64,000 nt of DNA from Palsa-504 sp963753195 (lineage in GTDB: Bacteria > Actinomycetota > Actinomycetes > Streptosporangiales > Streptosporangiaceae), in the NCBI GenBank assembly GCA_963753195.1, contig CAVWBH010000009.1, forward strand, positions 682,001 through 746,000, written 5' to 3'. Below, piece by piece: positions 8,055-14,925 of this stretch. How positions within the stretch are numbered: the first letter of the stretch is position 1; each line of letters begins with the position of its first letter. The translations under genes were made by a program, and so were the position numbers. The notes under the pieces were generated by a model that saw only the letters and a list, made by a program, of their open reading frames with translations, did no database searches and was not told where the DNA came from.

Positions 8055-8894
8055 GGAGAGGCGGTCGGCGAAGGCGGAGAGCTGGTCGCGCTGGCCGGCC
8101 GGGCTGGCGGCGGAGGGGGCGATGACCAGGCGGGTTACCCCGGCGGCGGCGTGCCTGGCCACGTCGTCGGGGGTGAGGTCGGTCGATCCCCAGCGGGTGA
8201 TCTCCAGCGCGTCGGGGTCACGGCCCGCGTCCCGGGCGGTGGCCCGCATGAGCTCGATCTGCCGGGCGTATTCGGCCTCGGTGAGCCGGCCGCCGGGGAA
8301 ATAGCCGTCGCCGCGGAGGCCGGCCCGGCGGGCCGCCGCGGAGCTGGATCCGCCGATGTGCACCGGCAGCGGCCCGGCGGGCTTGGGGAAGCTGCAGGCG
8401 TCGGTGAAGCGGACGAACTCGCCGTCGAAGCTCACCCCCTTCTCGTCCCCGGCCCACAGCAGCCGCAGCGCGTCGATGGACTCGTCGGCGCGGCGACCGC
8501 GGGTGGCGTAGTCGACGCCGACGGCGGCCGCCTCCCCCGGCAGGGCGCCCACGCCGATGCTGAACAGCCGCATCCGGCCCTTGGACAGCAGGTCGATGGT
8601 GGCCAGCCGCTTGGCCAGCACCACCGGCTGGTGATAGGGCAGCAGCAGGACGCCGGTGCCGAGCAGGATCCGCTCGGTCACCGCGGCCACGAAGCTCAGG
8701 CACTCCAGCGGGTCGGCGACGGGCAGGTCGGGCGGGAAGGAGACCGGGCCGACGCTCGCGCCCGGGTACAGGGCGACGTGCTCGGGTGTGTAGAAAGACT
8801 CAAAGCCGCAGTCCTCCGCGTGCCGGGCGAACGCCAGCAGGGCGTCCGGGTCCGTGCCGTTGGCGGCGGTGTTGTACATGACGCCGAATTTCAT
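8025..8894 (-). CDS. LLM-class (luciferase-like) F420-dependent oxidoreductase
   Basis: A 289-residue TIM-barrel flavin/F420 oxidoreductase. It opens with MKFGVMYNTAANGTDPDALL and contains GFESFYTPEHVAL, the RILLGTGVLLLPYHQPVVLAKRLATID barrel core and GGSSSAAARRAGLRGDGYFP near the cofactor phosphate. Such enzymes use F420H2 or FMNH2, and the substrate is not predictable. The ATG at 8894 has a GGGAGG site and overlaps the cbiZ stop codon by 4 bp, so the two are translationally coupled. Confidence 0.9.
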   Translation of the reverse strand: MKFGVMYNTAANGTDPDALLAFARHAEDCGFESFYTPEHVALYPGASVGPVSFPPDLPVADPLECLSFVAAVTERILLGTGVLLLPYHQPVVLAKRLATIDLLSKGRMRLFSIGVGALPGEAAAVGVDYATRGRRADESIDALRLLWAGDEKGVSFDGEFVRFTDACSFPKPAGPLPVHIGGSSSAAARRAGLRGDGYFPGGRLTEAEYARQIELMRATARDAGRDPDALEITRWGSTDLTPDDVARHAAAGVTRLVIAPSAASPAGQRDQLSAFADRLSLAEQLRQGG

Positions 8895-9553
8895 CGAGTC
8901 CTCCCGTTGATGGTGGCGGCGTAACTGTCCGCCCCGGCGCGGACGGCGGCGTGCACGGCGCGGGCGATCCGGGCGCCCCACGCCGACCGGGGACCGGCGA
9001 AATCCTCCCCCGGCGTGCCGTCCGGGGCGGCGATGCAGACGGCGTCGGTGGCCGTGCCGGTGCCGGGGAATCCGGCCTCGAGCACGGCCTGGACCTTGGC
9101 CTCGGTGGCGGTGAGGACCGCGTTGACCAACGCCGCGTCGGCCAGCGGTACCGGCACGCACACCACGACGTTGATGGTGCCTGGGGCGGGCGCCAGGTCG
9201 GGATCGCGGCGGCCGGGCGGGGACGCGGCCCAGGTCGGGACGCGCAGGCCGACCGTGGCGGCGGCGTGTACCCCTTCATCCTCGCGCTGGACCAGGTCGG
9301 TGACGCGCGCCGCGGTCAGCAGGCCGACGCCGGGCCCGGTCAGGCCCAGGCCGGCGGCCAGCTCCCCCAGGTGCGCGGCCGGATCAGTACGGGCGTAGGC
9401 CGCCGGGACCTGCGCGTTGAGGACCCACTCGCGCAGGCCCAGGCCGCCGCCCAGCACGCCGGTGGAGATCATCCGGTAGCCGGGGCCCGGGCGCCACAGG
9501 GCCATGGGCAGGTCTAGGCCGTCTTCGGCCCGCCAGCTCAGGTCCAGCCGCAT
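8891..9553 (-). CDS. cbiZ: Adenosylcobinamide amidohydrolase (CbiZ family)
   Basis: A 220-residue protein that matches CbiZ, the enzyme that removes the aminopropanol side chain of adenosylcobinamide (and in some cases pseudo-B12) so that the corrinoid can be salvaged as cobyric acid. Visible features are MISTGVLGGGLGLREWVLNAQVP near the start, the GLTGPGVGLLTAARV turn, PGTINVVVCVPVPLADAALVNAV, and TGTATDAVCIA followed by GPRSAWGARIARAVHAAV. It is the first gene of a two-gene unit with the LLM oxidoreductase. No other cobamide gene is nearby. Confidence 0.85.
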   Translation of the reverse strand: MRLDLSWRAEDGLDLPMALWRPGPGYRMISTGVLGGGLGLREWVLNAQVPAAYARTDPAAHLGELAAGLGLTGPGVGLLTAARVTDLVQREDEGVHAAATVGLRVPTWAASPPGRRDPDLAPAPGTINVVVCVPVPLADAALVNAVLTATEAKVQAVLEAGFPGTGTATDAVCIAAPDGTPGEDFAGPRSAWGARIARAVHAAVRAGADSYAATINGRTR

Positions 9554-9683
9554 GCTTGATTCTCCAGGGAGGGGCGGGGATACCAGGGACCGTTCGGCAT
9601 AAAAATGCTAGCGGGGGGCGGGCCGGGGCTTCTCGGGGGCCGGGATGGCCGTCTGCACTCGCGGGGCGGCGTTAGCATGACGC

Positions 9684-9851
9684 ATGGCTGATACGCATGA
9701 GGAAGCGGCTGAACTGCGCATATCCCGGGTGAGGGCGCTGGACGAGCAGAACCTGATCGGTCTGGTGACGTACATGCTGGCCCGGTATCCGGACACGTTC
9801 CCGGGGATGCTCGACGACGCGCTGAGCACGCTCAGCCCCAAGGCCGACTAA
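9684..9851 (+). CDS. Small conserved-looking hypothetical protein
   Basis: A 55-residue acidic protein (MADTHEEAAELRIS... ending in DDALSTLSPKAD) starting at an ATG at 9684. Third positions are strongly GC-rich, and the opposite-strand alternative looks poorer. The middle (LIGLVTYMLARYPDTFPGML) predicts helices. I do not recognise a function. It is convergent with the enoyl-CoA hydratase gene, with a tandem repeat between them. Confidence 0.55.
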   Translation: MADTHEEAAELRISRVRALDEQNLIGLVTYMLARYPDTFPGMLDDALSTLSPKAD

Positions 9852-9854
9852 GAC

Positions 9855-9912
9855 CTTCGGGCCAGCGTCTTCGGGCCAGCGTCTTTTCGGGCCAGCGTCT
9901 TTCGGGTCAGCG
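9855..9912. repeat. Four tandem copies of a 14-16 bp unit
   Basis: CTTCGGGCCAGCGT occurs four times head to tail, the third copy with two extra T and the fourth with two substitutions. The last copy covers the stop codon of the convergent enoyl-CoA hydratase gene. It is probably replication slippage in the gap between two gene ends. Confidence 0.8.
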
Positions 9913-10695
9913 CCAGTGCCACTCGGGGGCGCGCTTCTCGACGAAGGCGCGCCGGGCTTCGGCGGAGTCCTCGAAGGCCAGCAGCCGGTGGGTGTAGTCC
10001 TGCTCGGTCCGGTACGCGTCCTTGAGGGACAGGCTCTCGATCCGGTTCAGGGATTCCTTGGCCAGCCGCATCGCGATCGGGCTCTTGGCGGCCAGCTCGC
10101 GGGCGAGTTCCAGCGCCTTGTCCAGGAGCTGGCTGACGGGCACGACGGCGTCGACGATGCCCAGCTCGTAGAACTCCTTGGCCGGGGCCTGGCGGCCGAG
10201 CATGAACATCTTGCGCGCCCGGTAGGGCCCGAGCAGGCGCTGCAGGAACGCGCCGCCGCCCAGCAGCCCGACGTTGATCTCCGTCATGCCGAACCGGGCG
10301 TGCTCGGCGGCCACGATGAAGTCGGACACCGAGACGAAGACCATGCCTGCCCCGAGGGCCGGCCCGTTGACGGCGGCGATCACCGGGACGTCGCAGTCAT
10401 AGACCGCGAAGAACGCCCTCCGGGCGTCCCGGCCGGTGTCGGTCGCCTTGCTGGCCGGCGGCCCGGAGCCGTCCTCGGCCTGCTGGCCCCGCGGGGCCTT
10501 CAGGTCGGCGCCGGCCATGAAGACCCGTTCGCCGCCGCCGGTCAGGATCACGACCCGGACGCTTCGGTCCTCGCTCAGCTGCTCGAAGACCTCGGCCATC
10601 TCCGACATCATCGTGGCGGACACGGCGTTGACCGGCGGATTGTCGTACGTAACCACCGCAATGCCGTCTTCTGGACGCTCGACTTTGACCGTCAT
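9907..10695 (-). CDS. Enoyl-CoA hydratase/isomerase family protein
   Basis: A 262-residue crotonase-fold protein. The CoA-binding and oxyanion-hole segments are VVILTGGGERVFMAGADLKA and VIAAVNGPALGAGMVFVSVSDFIVAAEHARFGMTEINVGLLGGG. The first catalytic glutamate position lies in EINVGLLGG, while the second region (LGIVDAVVP) matches hydratases and isomerases equally. It probably takes part in fatty-acid or aromatic acyl-CoA breakdown. The ATG at 10695 follows a GGAGG/AAGG region. It is divergent from the NAD kinase gene, 75 bp away. Confidence 0.9.
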   Translation of the reverse strand: MTVKVERPEDGIAVVTYDNPPVNAVSATMMSEMAEVFEQLSEDRSVRVVILTGGGERVFMAGADLKAPRGQQAEDGSGPPASKATDTGRDARRAFFAVYDCDVPVIAAVNGPALGAGMVFVSVSDFIVAAEHARFGMTEINVGLLGGGAFLQRLLGPYRARKMFMLGRQAPAKEFYELGIVDAVVPVSQLLDKALELARELAAKSPIAMRLAKESLNRIESLSLKDAYRTEQDYTHRLLAFEDSAEARRAFVEKRAPEWHWR

Positions 10696-10770
10696 GTACC
10701 TTGCCTCCCGGTTCCCGAGCAGTGTAACTCCGGATCCGGCCGCGGCGAAGGGCCCTGTAACGTGAGGGGC

Positions 10771-12120
10771 ATGCACGTCGTCGGGTTGCTGCTGCATCCG
10801 GAACGGGACTGCGGCGGGGCGGTGGCCTCGGTGCTCGACTGGGCCGATCAGCGCGGGATCGAGGTCCTCGGCATCGACGCCGAGCTGTCCCGGCTGGCCT
10901 GCAGCGCCACCCCGGTGCCCGCCGCGGAGCTGCGCCAGCGGGCCGACCTGCTGGTCAGCATGGGCGGCGACGGCACCATGCTGCGAGCCATGCGGCTGGC
11001 CGACGGGCAGCGGTTCCCGGTGCTCGGGGTGAACCTGGGCAAGCTGGGGTTCCTGGCCGAGGTGGATGTGCCCGAACTGGCCGGCGCGCTGTCCGCCATC
11101 GACGCGCAGGATTTCAGCACCGAACCCCGGCTGGCCGTCGACGCGATTATCGGGGATCGGGTCATCACGGCGTTCAACGACGTGGCGTTCGTCCGGTTCC
11201 CCGGGCAGAAGATCGCCGCCGTGGCGGTGCGGGCCGCGGGGCACCCGTTCGTCAGTTACGCGGCCGACGCGATCGTGGTGGCCACCCCGACCGGCTCGAC
11301 CGCGTACAGCTTCTCGGCCGGCGGCCCCATCGTCAGCCCGGCGGTCGAGGCCCTGGTGGTCACGCCGGTGGCCCCGCACTCGGCGTACAACCGTGGGCTG
11401 GTCATCTCCACCGGCGACCAGCTGGGCCTGGAGATCCTGGCCGGCAGCGGCAGGCTGGCCGTGGAAGCCGACGGCATCGCGTCCGCGCAGGTGGGGCCCG
11501 GTGACCAGATCGAGCTGAACCCCCGGCCCGGCGCCGCCCACGTGGTCCGCCTCGGCCACACCACGTTCTACCAGCGGGCCCGGCGCAAGCTGCGGCTGAC
11601 CGACTCGGCGGAGATCCCCGTCACCTGGGGCGAGGAAGGGGAGGAGATCACCGGCCATGCCGCCGCGATCCGAGACTTACCTGCACGGCCACCACGAGAG
11701 CGTGCTGCGCTCGCACCAGTGGCGGACCGCGGAGAATTCAGCCGGATACCTGCTGGACGCTCTGACACCCGACGCGCACGTGCTGGACGTGGGCTGCGGG
11801 CCGGGCACGATCACCGTGGACCTGGCCGCCCGGGTCCCCGAGGGCCAGGTCACCGGGATCGACGCGGCCGACGGGGTGCTGGACACCGCCCGGCAGGAGG
11901 CGCAGCGGCGCGGGCAGGAGAACGTTCGGTTCGAGCCGGGGAACGTCTACCAGCTCGGCTACCCGGACGGCACGTTCGACGTGGTGCACGCGCACCAGGT
12001 GCTGCAGCACCTGTCCGACCCGGTCGCGGCGCTGGCCGAGATGCGCCGGGTATGCCGGCCGGGCGGGCTGGTCGCGGCGCGCGACGGCGACTACGGCGGG
12101 ATGTTCTGGTACCCAGCTGA
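10771..12120 (+). CDS. nadK: NAD kinase with long out-of-frame overlap at its 3' end
   Basis: The first 275 residues are a typical NAD kinase: phosphate-binding SMGGDGTMLRAMRLA, then LGVNLGKLGFLAEV, TPTGSTAYSFSAGGPIVSP and the C-terminal TFYQRARRKLRLTDSAE. The enzyme makes NADP from NAD and ATP. The family normally ends near that point. Here no stop codon appears, and the frame stays open for about 150 more low-complexity, Arg/Gly-rich residues to 12120, running through the next gene in another frame. The extension is likely non-homologous, and loss of the stop by mutation or error is the simplest reading. GAGGGG precedes the ATG. Confidence 0.85.
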   Translation: MHVVGLLLHPERDCGGAVASVLDWADQRGIEVLGIDAELSRLACSATPVPAAELRQRADLLVSMGGDGTMLRAMRLADGQRFPVLGVNLGKLGFLAEVDVPELAGALSAIDAQDFSTEPRLAVDAIIGDRVITAFNDVAFVRFPGQKIAAVAVRAAGHPFVSYAADAIVVATPTGSTAYSFSAGGPIVSPAVEALVVTPVAPHSAYNRGLVISTGDQLGLEILAGSGRLAVEADGIASAQVGPGDQIELNPRPGAAHVVRLGHTTFYQRARRKLRLTDSAEIPVTWGEEGEEITGHAAAIRDLPARPPRERAALAPVADRGEFSRIPAGRSDTRRARAGRGLRAGHDHRGPGRPGPRGPGHRDRRGRRGAGHRPAGGAAARAGERSVRAGERLPARLPGRHVRRGARAPGAAAPVRPGRGAGRDAPGMPAGRAGRGARRRLRRDVLVPS

Positions 12121-12466
12121 ACCCGGGCTCACTGAGTGGCAGGCCCTGTACCGCAGCGTGGCCCGGGCGCTGGACGGGGAGCCGGACGCCGGGCGGCACA
12201 TGCTGGCGTGGGCTCGTTCGGCCGGGTTCGAGGAGATCGCGGCCTCAGCGAGCGCGTGGTGCTACGCCGGGCCGGTGGACCGGCCGTGGTGGGGCGGGCT
12301 GTGGGCGCAGCGGCTGACCGAATCGCCGTTCGGTGACCGGGCCGTCGAGCAGGGCCGGGCTACGCGGGAGGATCTGGAGCGGCTGGCCCAGGCCTGGCTG
12401 CGCTGGGCGGACAGCGAGGACGGCTGGTTCACGATCCCGCACGGCGAGGTGCTCTGCCGGGCCTAG
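11657..12466 (+). CDS. Class I SAM-dependent methyltransferase
   Basis: A 269-residue methyltransferase with motif I VLDVGCGPGTITVDLA (about 42-57), the acidic loop GIDAADGVLDTARQEA and motif post-I region FDVVHAHQVLQHLSDPVAALAEMRRVCRPGG. It resembles UbiE/Methyltransf_11 proteins acting on small molecules, with unknown substrate. GAGGAG lies 10 nt before the ATG. The gene starts inside the open extension of NAD kinase, in a different frame. Its third-position GC pattern makes this the real frame from 11657 on. Confidence 0.88.
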   Translation: MPPRSETYLHGHHESVLRSHQWRTAENSAGYLLDALTPDAHVLDVGCGPGTITVDLAARVPEGQVTGIDAADGVLDTARQEAQRRGQENVRFEPGNVYQLGYPDGTFDVVHAHQVLQHLSDPVAALAEMRRVCRPGGLVAARDGDYGGMFWYPAEPGLTEWQALYRSVARALDGEPDAGRHMLAWARSAGFEEIAASASAWCYAGPVDRPWWGGLWAQRLTESPFGDRAVEQGRATREDLERLAQAWLRWADSEDGWFTIPHGEVLCRA

Positions 12467-12570
12467 GGCTGGTGGTGGGGGCCCGAGGGGCCGGGTCGCC
12501 GGCTTGCTTGAGCTCCGCGCGGACACGCTGGTGACGCTGGTACGACCCGTGGTGCATGGGGAGACTACTG

Positions 12571-12650
12571 GGGCATCGGCTCGGCGGCTGGGGCATCGGC
12601 TCGGCGGCTGGGGCATCGGCTCAGCGGCATGGGCATCGGCTCAGCGGCAG
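12571..12650. repeat. 20-bp unit in four tandem copies
   Basis: GGGCATCGGCTCGGCGGCTG is repeated exactly every 20 bp, twice unchanged, then twice with C-to-A and end-base changes. It lies downstream of the methyltransferase gene. It looks like recent slippage and directly abuts the palindromic element at 12651. Confidence 0.85.
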
Positions 12651-12732
12651 ATCGTGGTAGATCCGGGCTACGTGGTAGATCGGGTGGAAGATAGTACCCC
12701 TTTTTCTCCACTAAGCCCGAATATTCCACGAT
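12651..12732. repeat. Palindromic dispersed element, copy 1
   Basis: An 82-bp element starting ATCGTGG and ending CCACGAT. Inside these ends are nested inverted arms (CGGGCT / AGCCCG and GTGG / CCAC), so the whole unit can fold into one long interrupted hairpin. The first 25 bases (ATCGTGGTAGATCCG...) and the CCAC..AGCCCGAA arm recur in inverted orientation at 37671-37747. It is non-coding and noticeably less GC-rich than its surroundings. Confidence 0.7.
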
Positions 12733-12822
12733 AAAATTAGCAATTCCTCGAACTGGTGATCTGGTTGAGGCGGCCGGGACGGGGGTGCGGGCCGGGGCGG
12801 ACGATGGACCGGGATGAGGGGG

Positions 12823-13623
12823 TCAGGCGTCGCGGCGGGTGATCACCGCGGCGGCGGCCAGCAGCGTGGCGGCCGGCCAGGCCAGCAGGACCAGCAGGGA
12901 CCAGGTCGGGGCGAGCAGGTTTGCGGCCGGGTGAAGCGCAGTGACCTGGAGGGCGGCGTCGAGCAGGGTGAACTGGCCGATCCGGGCGCCCCACGGGGCG
13001 TGCAGCAGGTTCACGACAGTGGGCAGGGAGATCAGGCCGACCAGCGCGGCGATGCCGCCGGCGGTGTGCCGGACGATGGCACCCAGGCCCACGCCCATCA
13101 GGGCCACCACGAACAGCAGCAGGCCGTCGGCTAGCACCGCGCCCGGGACGCCGGGGCGGGACAGCGACACGCCGCGGTGATGGCCCGCCAGCACCGCCTG
13201 GACCAGGGTGAAAGAGACGAAGGCGACGACCTCGCCGGCGACCAGGGTGGCCGCGCCGATGACGGCCGCCTTGGCCGCGAGCACCGCGCGGCGGCGCGGC
13301 ACGGCCGCGAACGTGGTGCGAATCAGGCCGGTGCTGTACTCGGTACTGAAGGCCAGCACGCCGAGCACGCCGACGGCCAGCACCGCGTACTCCAGGCTGA
13401 GCAGGCCGGGCAGCAGCGGGTCGGCAGCCAGGCCGCCCTGGCCCGGCGCAGTGGCCACCGTGAACGCGACCAGGACGCTGATGACCACGGGGGTGATCAC
13501 CGCGACCAGCAGGGTCCAGAACGTCGAGCGGACCGACCGGAACTTGATCCACTCGCAGCCGATCACGTCGCGGGCCCGGACAGCCAGCGATACGGCAGGA
13601 GCGTGGACGTCGGTCGCGCTCAT
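12823..13623 (-). CDS. ABC-2 type transporter permease
   Basis: A 266-residue membrane protein with about six hydrophobic helices, beginning with a cytoplasmic segment (VIGCEWIKFRSVRSTFWTLL) typical of ABC-2 permeases. It contains the AFSTEYSTGLIRTTFAAVPRRRAVLAAK loop that family members carry between helices 2 and 3. It should form an export channel with the ATPase whose stop overlaps its ATG by 4 bp. It is the last gene of a four-gene minus-strand operon. Confidence 0.9.
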   Translation of the reverse strand: MSATDVHAPAVSLAVRARDVIGCEWIKFRSVRSTFWTLLVAVITPVVISVLVAFTVATAPGQGGLAADPLLPGLLSLEYAVLAVGVLGVLAFSTEYSTGLIRTTFAAVPRRRAVLAAKAAVIGAATLVAGEVVAFVSFTLVQAVLAGHHRGVSLSRPGVPGAVLADGLLLFVVALMGVGLGAIVRHTAGGIAALVGLISLPTVVNLLHAPWGARIGQFTLLDAALQVTALHPAANLLAPTWSLLVLLAWPAATLLAAAAVITRRDA

Positions 13624-14555
13624 CGGGCGGCTGCTCCTTCCGGCGGCGGCGGGCTGGCCGCCCGGAAGTCGGCGGCCTCGCCGGTGAGGTCCAGGTAGGC
13701 CTCCTCCAGGGAGGCGTTGCGCGGGATCAGGGCGTGCACGGCGATGCCGCGGGAAGCGGCCAGGTCGCCGATGGCCGACGCGTCCAGGCCGGTCACGGCC
13801 AGGGCACCGTCGTCCGCCCGGGTCACGGTCGCGCCGCGGGCCGTCAGCAGCTCGGCCATCTCGGCGGCACGCGGGGTGCGGAGCAGGACGTCCTGGCGCT
13901 GGCTGGACTGGATCAGCTCGGCGGTGGTGGTGTCAGCGATCAGCCGGCCCCGGCCGATGACGATCAGCCGGTCGGCGGTCTGCGCCATCTCGCTCATCAG
14001 GTGGCTGGAGACCAGGACGGTGCGGCCCTCGGCGGCCAGCGCCCGCAGGAACTGGCGGATCCAGGCGATGCCCTCGGTGTCCAGGCCGTTGACCGGCTCG
14101 TCGAACATCAGCACCGGCGGGTCGCCGAGCAGGGCGGCGGCGATGCCGAGCCGCTGCTTCATGCCGAGCGAGAAGCCGTGGAGCCGCCGGCCCGCGACCG
14201 GCTCCAGGCCGGTGAGCCGCAGCAGCTCGGCGACCCGGCGGCGGCCGATGCCGTTGCTGCGGGCGATCGAGGTCAGGTGCGCCACGGCGGTGCGCCCGGG
14301 GTGCAGGGCGCCGGCGTCCAGCAGCGCGCCGACCTGATGCAGCGGGCGGACCAGGTCGGCGTAGCTTTGCCGGTTCACCGTGACGCGGCCGCTGGTGGGG
14401 GCGTCCAGGCCGAGGATGACGCGCATGGTGGTGGTCTTGCCGGCGCCGTTCGGGCCGAGGAAGCCGGTCACGTGCCCGGGGCGCACGGCGAAGGTCAGGC
14501 CGTCCACCGCGGTCACCGGGCCGAACCGCTTGACCAGGTGATCGACCTCGATCAC
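13620..14555 (-). CDS. ABC transporter ATP-binding protein
   Basis: A 311-residue ATPase with Walker A GPNGAGKTTTMR (about 38-49), signature FSLGMKQRLGIAAALLGDP, Walker B VLMFDEPVNGLD and H-loop VLVSSHLMSEMAQ. The C-terminal 90 residues form the extra domain found in drug or peptide exporters of the ABC-2 class. The GTG start at 14555 overlaps the stop of the upstream small membrane protein gene by 3 bp. It pairs with the permease downstream and probably exports a hydrophobic compound. Confidence 0.93.
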   Translation of the reverse strand: MIEVDHLVKRFGPVTAVDGLTFAVRPGHVTGFLGPNGAGKTTTMRVILGLDAPTSGRVTVNRQSYADLVRPLHQVGALLDAGALHPGRTAVAHLTSIARSNGIGRRRVAELLRLTGLEPVAGRRLHGFSLGMKQRLGIAAALLGDPPVLMFDEPVNGLDTEGIAWIRQFLRALAAEGRTVLVSSHLMSEMAQTADRLIVIGRGRLIADTTTAELIQSSQRQDVLLRTPRAAEMAELLTARGATVTRADDGALAVTGLDASAIGDLAASRGIAVHALIPRNASLEEAYLDLTGEAADFRAASPPPPEGAAAR

Positions 14556-14905
14556 GGCTGCCTGCGCCCCTTGAAGTAGGCGGTGGAGGCACCCTGCCAG
14601 AGGAAGATCACCGCGGCCAGCCCGGCCAGCCAGATGACCGGCCACCAGGCCCTGACCGCAACGGCCAGCGGCGCGCGGACGCCCAGGAGGGTATCGATCG
14701 TGGCCAGGGCGAACAGCACCGTCCCGGTGATCCGGGCCCAGTTGCTGCCGTTGCGGCACGCCCGGGCCAGCATGATCCAGGCGGCCGCGCCGGCGTACAT
14801 GGCCCGGACGGCGTTCCGGACCTGCGGCGGCATGGGCACTGCGGAGGGCTCGGGGACTGGGGCGCCTGCCGGGTACTGCGGGAGCGGTTCAATGGGCTGG
14901 TTCAT
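14552..14905 (-). CDS. Small membrane protein with a possibly deleted core
   Basis: A 117-residue protein: a Pro-rich head (about 1-28), then PPQVRNAVRAMYAGAAAWIMLARACRNGSNWARITGTVLFALATIDTL and a last hydrophobic helix (about 87-103). It resembles actinobacterial membrane proteins in which a helix pair lies between MYAGA and the WARI segment. Here these are joined almost directly, so I infer an internal in-frame deletion relative to the family. It sits between the serine hydrolase gene (20 bp) and the ATPase gene (overlap), in the exporter operon. Confidence 0.7.
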   Translation of the reverse strand: MNQPIEPLPQYPAGAPVPEPSAVPMPPQVRNAVRAMYAGAAAWIMLARACRNGSNWARITGTVLFALATIDTLLGVRAPLAVAVRAWWPVIWLAGLAAVIFLWQGASTAYFKGRRQP

Positions 14906-14925
14906 GGTGATTCCCGTTCGGTGGG

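Larger units (their letters stand above)
12467..12822. other. Gene-free 356-bp region with repeats
   Basis: This gap between two convergent genes holds no credible gene. It contains a 20-bp unit repeated four times (12571-12650) and immediately next to it an 82-bp palindromic element (12651-12732) that has a relative at 37671-37747. The last 90 bp show nothing recognisable. Confidence 0.7.

Noticed and set aside
9916..10770. In-frame extension upstream of NAD kinase
   Set aside because: It is antisense to the enoyl-CoA hydratase gene; the kinase start at 10771 has its own ribosome site.
12571..12650. Possible CRISPR or centromere-like array (20-bp repeats)
   Set aside because: Direct tandem units without unique spacers; better explained by slippage.
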